A stretch of 64,000 nt of DNA from Bryum argenteum. Its lineage: Eukaryota; Streptophyta; Bryopsida; Bryales; Bryaceae. Positions 36,785-47,150 of this stretch are shown piece after piece (the first letter of the stretch is position 1; every line of letters begins with the position of its first letter). Location: assembly GCA_037043015.1 (NCBI GenBank), contig CM073325.1:12503001-12567000 (forward strand). Reading direction: 5' to 3'. The notes under the pieces were generated by a model. That model had not been told where the DNA came from and made no database searches. It was given only the letters and a program-made list of their open reading frames with translations. The position numbers were made by a program, and so were the translations under genes.

Positions 36785-37936
36785 CTATCCACCCGAAAGC
36801 TCTGCTTGCAAGCTTCCCTGCAAGCCACCCGAGAGCCCTCCCTCCACATGAGACTCCTCCTCCGGCCATTGGTCATCGTCGTTGCTGGCTCCAAGAGAGG
36901 GGTCGACTAGCGGCCTTGTCGCACTTCGTTGCTCCGCCTCCCTCCCTTCGCGGGTACCGGTCCCCTCCGCTTCCTTCCGCCGCGCTTTCTCTAGGAGCGC
37001 CTCCTTGGCAAGCCTACGTTGGAGCTTTGCAAGCTCCTCCTCGCGGCGGAGGCGCAGGTACTCCCTCGCCCCAACGTCTGTAATCTGCACATCCGGGGTT
37101 GTGAAAAGCATGAGCATGTTTTGCTCCTGCAACAACTTTGTATTCCTCCACGTCGCGGCAACCATGTCTTTGGTCGCGGCAGCCTACGCCCTGCTCGCAA
37201 GCTCGCGCAGCTTGCCCTGCTTGTGCTCCTCCTTCGCAATGCGGTTGCCAATTGGGCGCTTCAACATGCGGCCCGCTCCCGTGCTTCCTGCTGCCTCAGG
37301 CCCACCCCCTCCGACAGGCGCCGCCATATCCACACAACCTGACTCCTGGTCTGACCCCTCCCCAGCCCGAGATTGCTTGGTGGGTGTTGTCTTCTTGGCT
37401 CCTCCAAATCCGTCAGCCCACTTTGGCGCGTCCTTCAGCAACCACTAGCAATGCATGAACAAAAAATCCGAATTCTTAGCCGCCTTGATCTTGTACAATT
37501 GCAGCGCTTTCTACAAAGTATCCTCCGCATTTGTGCCGCTCACGTTGAGCCGCTCCACCTGCGCGTAGCATCCGCCAAACTTGTTGGCGTCGTGTCGAAT
37601 TACATAATACTTGGATTCAAGAGAGCGAATAGGGCGACTACCAGTGGTGACATGCTTGTTGAAGTGCACCGTGATCCTCTCCGAGAACGCGTCCTTCCTC
37701 TGTCCGTTCCCTACACAAGGATCATGAGAAACGTGCAAGAAGCTCCTGCACAACTGACGCTCCTTTTCGGGTGCAAAATTGAGCCCCTTCTTGGGCTTCG
37801 GCACTGCAGGTCGAGAGGTGAGAGGCGCGGCACCAGTGAGTGTCGACGTGAGAAGTGCAGCCTGCGACAAAGCTCTCCCACTTCCCGCCATCCTTTCCAA
37901 AAAGCTGCAAAGCCCAAGAAGATTCACTTTGACCAA
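36785..37936 (-). pseudogene. Myb/SANT-like (NAM-associated, PIF/Harbinger-type) protein, three in-frame TAG stops
   Basis: One minus-strand frame runs from 37936 to 36785 (384 codons), interrupted only by TAG at 37513-37511, 37447-37445 and 37183-37181. The N-terminal part is a Myb/SANT-like domain: KKGLNFAPEKERQLCRSF, HVSHDPCVGNGQRKDAFSER, then KYYVIRHDANKFGGCYAQVE. It is followed by LYKIKAAKNSDFLFMHC-stop-WLLKDAPKW. The C-terminal third has a charged coiled-coil segment (REYLRLRREEELAKLQRRL). This architecture is that of the DNA-binding partner proteins spread by PIF/Harbinger transposons and related plant NAM-associated proteins. The otherwise intact frame suggests fairly recent death. 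No neighbouring DDE transposase is visible. Confidence 0.75.
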
Positions 37937-38605
37937 CTCTTAAGTGCGATGTAGAGAGCTTTGTATATCGTGAGATTTGGTCGTGCCCTGGGCCTCTTTG
38001 GCTAAGTCCGACTTCCATGCTACCGTTGCAGAGTGAACGGTGCGATTCCACTTTCGGAGGTTGGCAGCATGTGGCCGTTTTTTTGGCCTCCCAGAGTTTC
38101 TGCTGGAGACGCTCTTAAGAGGTGTCCAAATTTCTATTCGGAATACTTGTTTGGGTAATGACTTAGGCCTACTAGTGACTACAACATTAATGAGTAAAGT
38201 GACATGAGAATAATTCATATTTATGTCATTAACCTTCAATGTCCCATGAAAATGGAGAACCACTGGGCACGTCCACTAACTTTTGGAGCACATAAATTGA
38301 CTGTAAGTCATAAAGACAAGGAATGATTTATGAGAACCAAACAAATAAACTCTTTTACCTTTAAAGAAGAAGGACTTCACTATGGCCATATTAGCCTAAT
38401 AAAAGTTGCCACTTGAGAGAACCGGTTCACAATTCACACTCAAACTTTGACAAACATGGTAAGGTCGAGGCACCTAAAACCGACCAAGCACCCATAACCA
38501 ACCAGAAATCTAAATTTGCTCACAAGAAATCTCCCTCCCAAGTAGCCATATTACTTAGGTTCATGATTGTATTTTTCTCAATGGTATAATACATTGATTG
38601 GTTTA

Positions 38606-38859
38606 TTAACCCCGAAATTTCCTTGTTGCAAAACGGTCTAAGTTACAAAATTTGACCTTCCTTTAAATTAAGCTCAAAAAATTTCAATCTAAGCATTATT
38701 AAAAGATCTCAAAGTTCACTTGGCATTCTTCTCACATACCAAATTTGAACTGTTCATTCTTCCTCATTTGGGAGATTATAATGGTCAAAGTTGGCTGAGT
38801 TTTTCTCCCGCAGGAACCTCCAAAACCCGTTTCAGGTTTTAAGGAAAGTTAGGGGTAAA
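38606..38859 (-). mobile_element. TTAA-end element, family F, copy 1 (uninterrupted)
   Basis: TTAA (38606-38609) is followed by CCCCGAAATTTCCTTG; the other end reads CTTTAAGG-like sequence then AGTTAGGGG and TAAA. Inverted, it matches copy 2 at 48.7-49.2 kb across its full length, including CTCCCGCAGGAACCTCC and GACCTTCCTTTAAATTAAGC. It keeps the undisturbed site (TTTCC-TTAA-AACC on the minus strand) where copy 2 carries an insertion. Confidence 0.75.
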
Positions 38860-39161
38860 AAAAATAAATAAAAGTACCTGAAATGTTAGTTTCAGTATCA
38901 TCAGTTTTAGGTGAACCTACATATCGATTAAGTGTCTGAGTAGCATTTGGGCTTTCAAAATTCATTGTGAATTACATATTGGAGCAAACATAAAGTTTGA
39001 AGTTGCATTCCTCATAATATTTATTTCTTTTTGAAGGAAAAGAATCCCTCCAATGATACACCTCCCCTTTGGGTGGGAATTCTCGTACATACTCGGTTTT
39101 AGGTGCCCCGACCTTATAACTAAAAAACTGCTTTGACCTAATTATCCCTATGAACCACATA

Positions 39162-39164
<3 letters not shown>

Positions 39165-39203
<39 letters not shown>
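39165..39203. repeat. T39 homopolymer
   Basis: Thirty-nine consecutive T followed by AAAATATC. On the minus strand this is a poly-A tract, possibly a retroposon tail, but no retroposon body is recognised upstream. Confidence 0.9.
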
Positions 39204-39210
<7 letters not shown>

Positions 39211-40146
39211 CGGACACGTTAGATGAAGGTGATAAACCAATAAGTTTGTCTAAGATTTTTATAGGGAATTTTCTATACTACAAGGTGTGTGTGTAAACAT
39301 TTATGACCGCATTCCTACCCATATTTTCAAGTGACCCAAGTCATACCTTTCTCAAGTTTCACAAGGGTAGCCTTCAAAACTTACAAGAGCAAACTTCATA
39401 GTTTTTTAAAATTTCATAATGGACTTTTGCACAAATTTTGGATGTTATAATCTTGATAATGATAAAGATCGAGTGGTCAATGTTTGGATGAGAGACTAAA
39501 AATTGGTTTATATATAAGATCTTAGGATTTGAAGTCTAAAAAGAGTTAGAAAATTTGGGTTCACACTCCTAAGAGTGCATAGAGGTAGAAATCGCAATTT
39601 TGAGGTTCAGAAAATCTAGGATAAAGACAAGGGGTTCTAAAGTCCACTTGATAATTCTTGAATCTATATTTTTGAGTGCCCATAGGAGTATTTCAACCAA
39701 CATAAATAAAAATAAAAATCAACCAATGTATCAAACTATCAATCAATTGAGAATAATACAATCATGAACCTAAATAGCATGGCTACTTAGCCGAGGAGAG
39801 GGATTTTTTCATTTTTCATGTTCACTGCTCTTGACCAAGACCCATGATTATGAAAATATTTAAATTTTCTCAGTCATGGCTCATGGTATATAGTGTAACA
39901 CGCCCCTGAACAAGGACGTAAATATCATACAAAACAAGTATAAAAACTGTCGGAATAAAAACCTTCTGCACTAAAAAGCTACACACAAGGAGCTTCTTAT
40001 CTCATCTACTCACAAGAATAAAAAGTCTGACAACGAATCTCCCAACTTTGCAAAATTCTGCTACAAATGAACGGAGATGCTGCAACACACATGCTAAAAC
40101 AGTAACAATTTAGTCAAAATGCCACATCACAAACTACAAAGTATTA

Positions 40147-40248
40147 CTACCTCTGTCCCATTATAATTGTTCAGTAGGTTCTCTCAAATCTACCTCTCAA
40201 TATAGATTTTATTTAACCTACTATACAATTATAATGGGACAGAAGGAG
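40147..40248. mobile_element. Stowaway-like MITE, 102 bp, TA target duplication
   Basis: Ends CTACCTCTGTCCCATTATAA and the inverse of CTCCTTCTGTCCCATTATAA form 34-bp terminal inverted repeats with few mismatches, flanked by TA (40145-40146 and 40249-40250). The CTCCCTCYGTCCCA-type terminus and TA duplication are diagnostic of Stowaway (Tc1/mariner) MITEs. Confidence 0.9.
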
Positions 40249-40250
40249 TA

Positions 40251-41396
40251 TAAACAGAGGTGGGACCACAAGCGTAAAGGGAATCAATTTATTACTACAC
40301 AGATTGTTTAGAAAAGAGTGCAAAGGGGAAAAATGGGAGCACGCGAGCACTTCATGGCTAACCTCATTTACTCGTTTGCAATTTAAAATGATACTATTCG
40401 TCAGAGTAGCGCGCAGTTCTCCTAGTTTCCCGATCTTTGCAGCAGTCAACCTCCAAGACCCCGCCCACCGAACACGCCCGATTGCGTCAATGTGGAGTCA
40501 ACGAGCGTGCGCTCCCGATCGTTCATGGCCGCGCCGCTCGATTCCGCCGTTGAAAATTCTTCTGCTTTTTGGTTGACGAAATCTAGCTCGTTTTGCGCGG
40601 ATACGCTATTTTTACTGTTTTCCAGTCTCGACTCTCAAATTAGCCTCGCACCAGTCAGAACGCTGTCCCTTGCAGAAGAGAATTGAATACACGACACCTG
40701 AACGTGTGTGAAGCAGCGTTCAGTGAAAGTAAACATTGTGAACAGCAATCGAACAGAAGTCTCGAGCAATTTATATGTGTTGCAGCGCTGTTGAATACTA
40801 GATCTCTCGAAAATGCGCAGCAGGCATCTTGTGATATTTCGTCGAGTCGATTATTCTTAAGAACTCGATCAATGTTCTTGGCAAATCTTGATGCTGCTGG
40901 AGCAGTGGAGTGTGGAAGCTTTGAAACACGTATGATTCTTTAGATAATTTTCTTAAGGTTGGAGTTCCCTGAAGGAATGCGTCTCTGGATTTTTTTGATG
41001 ACTAGATCTTGAAGTTTTTGAGGCTTGATTATTTGTTTGAAATAGCTTCGGACGTTAGGAAGTGATGAATATTTTTTGTAGTGTAGGATGAGTTGATTTT
41101 TATGATCTCCGGAGTGCGTCTTCAGAGGACGTGGTTTCATGTACGAAGTTTCTCACGGTTGAGGTCTGCGGGAGGACGCATTTTTTCTTCTGAGGTTTAA
41201 GTTCGATTGGCAGAGATCGAACAGATTTTTTAATTTATGACCAGGAAATTTGAGGAGATAGATCGCTTAGGTGTGATCAGAAATTTTATGTTGCTCGAGG
41301 AGTTAGGTAGTAGAAGTGAACGGTTGATGTTCAGTCGTTGGAAAAGCAGCTCGATCTGATTTTTGTAAAAGTTTCTCCTTCGGAGCGATTTGCGAG
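40251..41396. other. upstream region of the galactan synthase gene
   Basis: Of moderate GC; likely promoter and a long 5' UTR, perhaps with an intron. Small frames here (40304-40576, 40683-40943) show no recognisable domain. Confidence 0.4.
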
Positions 41397-43345
41397 ATGG
41401 CGTACGGCGGCCATGGCGATGAGCACACAACTATCAAGGTGGAGGAGAAAGTAAGGGAGAATACGTGCGCGTCGAAAGGATGTCTCATCAAGTTTCAGAT
41501 AAAGAGTATTATATTGTCTATGGTGTTAGCACTCGCATTTTTCCTCGTCGTCACTGCGCACGTTCTTCCTCTCAGTGGCTTCGATCCTAAGAAGATCTGG
41601 TGCGCAGAGACGGGGGATCTAGGTTGCTTGGTCACGGCAGTAGGAGATGTCCCAGAGAAGCAGTCTGTCAATCCTCTCTCACGAGAATTACTTCATGAGA
41701 ACATCAATATCTCTAGTGTAGATTTAGATTATGGAAAGCTCCGACTCTTCAAACCGCACGGATTAGCAACACATTTGTACATTGAGATGAGCGCCTACAG
41801 AGGCGGTCCTAGGGAATTTTCGATCGTTGGTCTCACCTCCAAGCCTATAGAAACTCATCACAATCCGCCTTACAAGTGTGCTTGGGTGCCAAACTCTGGT
41901 GACGGCAAGGAAATCAAGGGCTGGACACACAAGGTCTTGCCGGATTGGAATTACGGCAAGCTGTACACCGTGGTCGTCATCACGTGCTCTTTTGGTAAAG
42001 ATGTCGGGGTAGATAGAGAAGGTGGAGAATTGATACTGTACGCTAGCTATGGTGATCAGTACAGGGAGGATGAGAGAATAGTAGTTCTGAAGGAGGCGAA
42101 GGGGGAGTACAATGCCAGTATTTTCGACGAAAAGAATTTCCCTTACGATTATGTTTACTGCGGATCACCAGTCTATGGCGACATCAGCCCTCACAGAATG
42201 CGGGAATGGATAGCTTATCATGCGAAACTCTTCGGCACGAAGTCACATTTTATCCTTTATGATGCTGGTGGTTATAAGGGAGACGTCCGGAAGGTGCTGG
42301 AACCATGGATCAAGCTAGGAAGAGTGACACTGCACAACGTCAGGCAGCAAGAGATCTACGACGCATATTATCATAACCAGTTCTTGGTGGTGAACGACTG
42401 CCTCTTCCAATCTCGATTCATGGCGAAGTGGACTTTCTTCTATGACATTGATGAGTTCATCAATGTCGACTCGTCTACAACTTTGCCAATGGTTCTCAGC
42501 AGCAAGAACGATTCTACGCAGATCATCATTGAGCAAGTTCCAGTCGTGACCGGTATGTGTCTGGCTACGCCAAGCTCCAAGGCGGATCGCGACAGGTACG
42601 GAATTCAACCATGTTTACCACCAGCTACACACGTGAGTTCAGCGTCAATTCACCAATGAGCTTGTAATTAATCATCGTTGAAATTCGTAGGTTCCACAAA
42701 CAAATTTTCACATGTAGATATCCTAGAGATTCATGACGAAAGTCACATTAAAGTTACTGTAAAAGGCCCTTCACACATTAGAACTGCTCGGATGAAGCAT
42801 TCTTTTTGTTGAACACTTCTGAAAATTTCGTTAGGATCTACGGACGATAATTAGACTTCTAAGGTGCAGAACAAACTACAAGGGCTATCAGATCAGTCAT
42901 GAACAGAGTCTTTACAAATCCATGATTTTGCATTTTCCTCCGCAAGGGATTTTCTTTGAACTCGATCAAATAGCTGCTGACGCTGCTCGTTTATGCTCTG
43001 TGACTTTGCAGAATATGGGGAATTGAGAAACTCGTCTTCAGGAAGTTTTTCAAGAAAGGTCATCATGATCGCAAGTATGCAGTACAAGCTCGGTATGCAG
43101 AGGCAACAGGAATCCATATGTCGATGAACATGCGGACAGGGAAGCATTCGACGATGAGAAAGAACCATATTCGCTACTACCATTACCACGCTACTATCAA
43201 CAAAGATGAAGTCTGCAGCACTTACGTCGACCCCAAGAAGGTCCCACCACATTCGCAGGTTAGGCAGCTTGATTATACCATGGCAAAACTAGCCAACAGC
43301 GTGAAAGAGTACGAGAAGAAGACCATTGGAACACTCGTTTTATAG
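41397..43345 (+). CDS. GALS: GT92 beta-1,4-galactan galactosyltransferase (GALS-like), 2 exons
   Basis: Exons 41397-42595 and 43012-43345 join in phase (GACAG-GT...TTTGCAG-AATATGG), giving 510 aa. The protein is a type II Golgi membrane protein: a short basic cytosolic N-terminus, one transmembrane helix at about residues 37-57 and a lumenal region. Family blocks are YCGSPVYGDISPHRMREWIAYHAKLFG, FILYDAGGYKGDVRKVLEPW, the acidic metal-binding motif FFYDIDEF (Asp350/Asp352) and, from exon 2, WGIEKLVFRKF with a HYHATI segment. GALS enzymes add beta-1,4-galactose chains to rhamnogalacturonan I. Length and motifs look complete. The intron is 416 bp. Continuing through the donor would give a frame ending at 42659, which lacks the conserved end. 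Confidence 0.92.
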
Positions 43346-43347
43346 CT

Positions 43348-43515
43348 GATGTGGGGAGGCTACTCGACATCATATCATTGCCTTCCTCGAGAGAGAAGAG
43401 AAGCGATCGCAGCATTTTCCTCTACAACAATTGGCTCGGTGCAGGTTTCGTCCTCAATAGCAAGTTCGTTGCTCAGTACGTATGTACTCCCCACCATGAC
43501 TTCACATGGAAGTGA
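43348..43515 (+). other. coding-like frame directly after the galactan synthase stop
   Basis: Just after the stop, in another frame, 55 codons read ADVGRLLDIISLPSREKR, then RSIFLYNNWLGAGFVLNSKF, then VAQYVCTPHHDFTWK and a stop. Codon choice and residue pattern look protein-like, and it ends in the left arm of an inverted repeat. I cannot name a family. It could be a relic exon inside the 3' UTR or chance. Confidence 0.25.
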
Positions 43516-43642
43516 CGGAGGAGAAGCTCGTCATGGAGCGCAGTTTCCGCGCCGGCCTGATAACTAATTGCAAGACTGTACATCAGTGGTGGAGCTGCAG
43601 GTATAGAAGTACATGGTGGGGAGTACATACGTAGTGAGCAAC
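43468..43642. repeat. 31-bp inverted repeat in the galactan synthase 3' region
   Basis: The arms at 43468-43498 (GTTGCTCAGTACGTATG...) and 43612-43642 are reverse complements with one mismatch, around a 113-base loop. If this lies in the 3' UTR, the transcript could form a long hairpin. Confidence 0.85.
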
Positions 43643-43749
43643 AAACCTCACAATGTCTGCTTTGTGCGATAGGAACTGGAAGTTCTGCGTAGATTCGAAG
43701 CAAGAATTGCTTCAGTTTGAAGACAGCAGTGTCTGTCGCCAGTACTGAC

Positions 43750-44767
43750 CGGACGTGGTCACTACTTATGTCAAGGGCATTCCCATCTTTTGATACTATT
43801 TATTTATTAAGATGTTCTTGACCATTCAGTTGCGTTGAGCACTCATTCAATTTTCGCCTTTCTCGTATTGTAGTAGCGGTACGAATCCGATACATACTCA
43901 CCAATTCCAGGGACATGGCCAGCAATAAGGGTGATAGATGTAATGGATCCCAGTTAATTGTAACGTTGGATTAGGCACCTCAGAATCTCTGATGACTTGT
44001 TTCATTGATTTCGAGAAATGTAGAGCACTTCGTAACCCGAGCAGGGATTCACAAGGAATGTGGAGCACCATTTATCTATGTACATGAGAGCTCACATTGA
44101 ATGGTATGCATTTAATGCAGAGAGCAGTAAAGCTCGAGGGATTCGAACAATGCGGATGAATGTTGAAAGACTGAGGGCATACAGGTATCGTGACTAAAAC
44201 TGTACTTATTTTGATCTGTCGTACTGTACTACCGATGATAGACTAGGAAGAGCAGAATTCCAACTTCTCTGGAAATAGAATGATCAGGTGGGAATCACTG
44301 AGCATGAACGTTACAGTATGATTTTCTGCATCATCAATGATTGTTTATGATTTTCTGATGCGCGCCATAAATGAAAATAGTGTTAAGTGAATCTTTTCCG
44401 TATTAATATTTTCTTTTTGAAACAGTTAATGTATTAAACAAGTGAGCATCTAATTACTACATCATGAACCAGAGTGAGAGTATCACTCGGCGGAATTTGC
44501 CGTAATAACTGATTACTAACTTGAGGTCAACTTGCGGGCAGATTTTAGGATTATTCTTCTGAGCAATTAGATGATGCAGTTTACTTTTTTACTTAACTTT
44601 TTCAAATGAAAAGAAATTTTCAGTACGAAGTGAATTTACATGCCCCTCACCGGTAAGGCGGTAACCAGTTGCAGAGTCTAAACTAAGGAGATTCAGTTTA
44701 CTCTCAATATAGAAAGCTTATATTGAAGTTACTGTACTTCAACTCCTGTAAGTCCATTTTTGATGTG
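43750..44767. other. intergenic, no gene seen
   Basis: Likely begins with the 3' flank of the galactan synthase gene. No frame or repeat of note. Confidence 0.4.
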
Positions 44768-45160
44768 CATTGACATTTTGGATAAACGGATGAAACTTTG
44801 AAAAGTCAGAACTTCTTCCTCCAAGGTCAGTTTTGATGAAATTAGTAAGGTTGGATTCCAAACCAAGTCTCATACGTCAAATGAAAATTACAGATTCATT
44901 CAAGATAGTATGAATTTATGACATGCATTTTAGTGAAGGCAGTTTTTATTTACTGCTTTCAAGCATGGGCATGTTTTACATTGCATCAATTATCTGAAGT
45001 CAATATTAGTGATTCCTGAATCTTTCTCACATAAGATGGATTCCAACAACTTTTTGGTTGAAAGATTCTTGATCTTGATAATTCTAGCATTAAATTTGCA
45101 ATGATATTTCTATACTGAAATCATTTAGAAATCATGGTCCCTGAGGAGTTATACATTAAG
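44768..45160 (+). mobile_element. truncated family A TTAA element
   Basis: GACATTTTGGATAAACGG, CTTCTTCCTCCA, GGATTCCAA-CAAGTCT, TTTTAGTGAAGGCAG, GGCATGTTTTAC, CAACAACTTT-TGGTTG and TTTGCAATGAT-TTTCTA follow the order of 57030-57380. Both termini are missing. Confidence 0.6.
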
Positions 45161-45369
45161 AATGACACATATAACTACTAAACTCAAAGTAGTACATCTA
45201 TGCAATCGGGGCTTCCTATATGTAAAGAAGACTCTTCCATATCTTAGGAGGACCAACATATTTATTCACAAATAGTAAGAAGCCTCATGCGCGCCATTGT
45301 GAATACAAGACAGATTGTGCTTATACAATTAGTACTTTAGTACAATATTTAAGCAAATTAGGTGAATGA

Positions 45370-45905
45370 CATGTTCAAACTCTTAAAAGAAATTTAAGAT
45401 ACATTAGGGGCACTTTACCTTATGAAATATGTTATAAATAATTTCCACAAGGTGCTCTTCTTCATGGATACTTTGATGCTGACTGAGATAGTTGCAAAGG
45501 TAGAAGAAAATCAACATCAGGTTGCAGATTTCTCTTAGCTAATGGTGTAATTTTCGAGGCAGCAATTTGTTGCCCTTTTCTTAACAAAATGAGAATATAT
45601 GGCACTAGCTAAAGCTACATCAGAAGCCATTTGGTTAAGAAAACTTTTACAAGAACTAGGATTTCCGTATAGTGATCTGCCCCTACAACCATTTATTTAG
45701 GTAGTCAAAGTGCTCTTGCCTTGGCAACCAATCCAAAATACCACTGACATTCCAAACATATTGATACCCCATATCATCTTACTCGTGAAAAAGTCTTAAC
45801 AAATGAAAATCCATATCTACATCGAAAATGACAGCTGATTTTTTCACCAAGGCATTACCACAAGACAAACATCTTTGGTGTATGCATAAGGTTGGCATGT
45901 GTTCA
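45370..45905 (+). mobile_element. Ty1/copia pol fragment (RNase H end), decayed
   Basis: Across shifting frames and several stops one reads the copia RNase H order: GTLPYEICYK, ALLHGYFDAD, SGCRFLLANGVIF, EYMALAKATSEAIWLRKLLQE, then SQSALALATNPKYH, HIDTPYHLTREKV and the FFTKALP-like end near 45850. Frameshifts and stops show long-dead sequence. No LTR pair is recognised around it. Confidence 0.85.
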
Positions 45906-46121
45906 ATTTCAAATCTACAACAAAAATCAATAAAGCAAGCACTTTGATTTCTCGACCTCTAACCTTGAGCGGGAGTTTTCCACATTTTAAACAATCCTTG
46001 AGTTGGAGAAATAGCCTTTGTAAATACAGAAGTGACATTTCAAAGATCTCTCTAAGACAACACATTCAAGCAAGATCTCAAAACAACAAAGTAAGATCTT
46101 ATTAACACAACAATACAAAGA

Positions 46122-46370
46122 ATGAACTCAAGCAAATTCAAAGTAAACATACTTAGCTTATTGTTGTTTTCCTTCATCTCCAGAAGTTATGCTACTTATG
46201 CTCCATCCAAGCAGTTGCAGCTACCCGTCTCAACGAGTGAGCACCAACTCGTCATAGCGAAAGCAGCAAATCCAATACAGAAGAGCATCAATGGCATCAC
46301 CACCTTCAACGATGAACACCAACTTACAAGCCTTACGCTCTATAAGTACATAGCCGATGTGCCTTCATAG
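46122..46370 (+). CDS. possible small secreted protein, frame cut by a repeat
   Basis: ATG at 46122 in fair context (ACAAAGAATGAAC) opens an 82-aa frame. The N-terminus (KVNILSLLLFSFISRSYA) looks like a signal peptide, followed by a hydrophilic Gln/Ser-rich chain. It stops inside a triplicated 17-bp unit. I recognise no family. It lies between a dead copia fragment and a TIR element, so it may be transposon-derived or chance. Confidence 0.25.
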   Translation: MNSSKFKVNILSLLLFSFISRSYATYAPSKQLQLPVSTSEHQLVIAKAANPIQKSINGITTFNDEHQLTSLTLYKYIADVPS

Positions 46371-46400
46371 CTGATGTGCCTTTATAGCCGATGTGCCTTC
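46350..46400. repeat. 17-bp unit, three copies
   Basis: ATAGCCGATGTGCCTTC at 46350, 46367 (two changes) and 46384. Two extra 17-bp copies shift the reading frame of the surrounding ORF. Confidence 0.85.
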
Positions 46401-46786
46401 TACTGCCTACTCTACTCCAGCCTCCGGAGCGAGATGTCCTCTCATTGCCTCTGCCTCCAACGCAAATGCAAGCTTACCCTAATAGCAAACTTCCACCACC
46501 GCCTCTACTGTACAACTCTACGCTGTTGCGGCACCTCCCGCCCTCTATTACCAAAGTCGCAAGAAAATTAGACCATCGACAAGCAAAGCCAAGCAAAAAC
46601 AAAGGCAAACATGAGCGACTTGCGACAACCACACAGCTGCCATCTTCCACCAACTTTGAAGCCGCCGTAGTCGTTCACGTGCAGCAACGCAAAGAAAGAG
46701 AACCTTAACCTAGCCAACGAAAGTTGAAAGATGACTATTCTCGATGATTAAAAAATTCTAGAACAAATTAATTTTCATTTATACAT

Positions 46787-47037
46787 TATACTAGTGGGAG
46801 TGTAGGAAGTATTAAGTAATATACACAATTATATAGTATAGTGTACACTTCAAAAAGTGTGACCTTTCATTATGGAAAGTTCAGACTCTCTTCATAAGAA
46901 GGAGATGTTTTCAAAATACAAAATAATATACAAAATGTTATTCTTCTATCTTAATTCAACATCGCATACTACAAGTCAGATATCACTTCTGAATTATATA
47001 ATTGTGTATATTGATGCTTCCTACACTCCACAGTATA
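46787..47037. mobile_element. 251-bp element with ~45-bp imperfect terminal inverted repeats
   Basis: The left end (TATACTAGTGGGAGTGTAGG..., then ATATACACAATTATATA) is inverted at the right end (TATATAATTGTGTATATT ... CTTCCTACACTCCACAGTATA). The long terminal pairing favours a foldback or MITE element. A solo LTR running TGTAGGAAG to CTTCCTACA (46801-47025) is a less likely alternative. It interrupts the 3' side of the polymerase relic. Confidence 0.65.
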
Positions 47038-47150
47038 GTACGTACTTGCAGCCTACGTCGTGGGAAGCTTCGCTTAATTCTTGTGCATGCACATCATTCT
47101 CAATGTCTCCCTTGTGATCTGAATCCTTGCTCCATTCTTCCGCTCGCGAT

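Noticed and set aside
36882-37448. 188-codon plus-strand frame
   Set aside because: It is the antisense of the Myb-like pseudogene, whose protein similarity is clear on the minus strand.
42596-42659. Read-through of the galactan synthase first exon to 42659
   Set aside because: It would lose the conserved C-terminal block. A good donor at 42596 and an in-phase exon at 43012 restore it.
46801-47025. Solo LTR (TG...CA with a purine-rich AGTGGGAG before it)
   Set aside because: Terminal pairing extends past TG/CA on both sides and about 45 bp inwards, which fits a TIR element better. No partner LTR was found.
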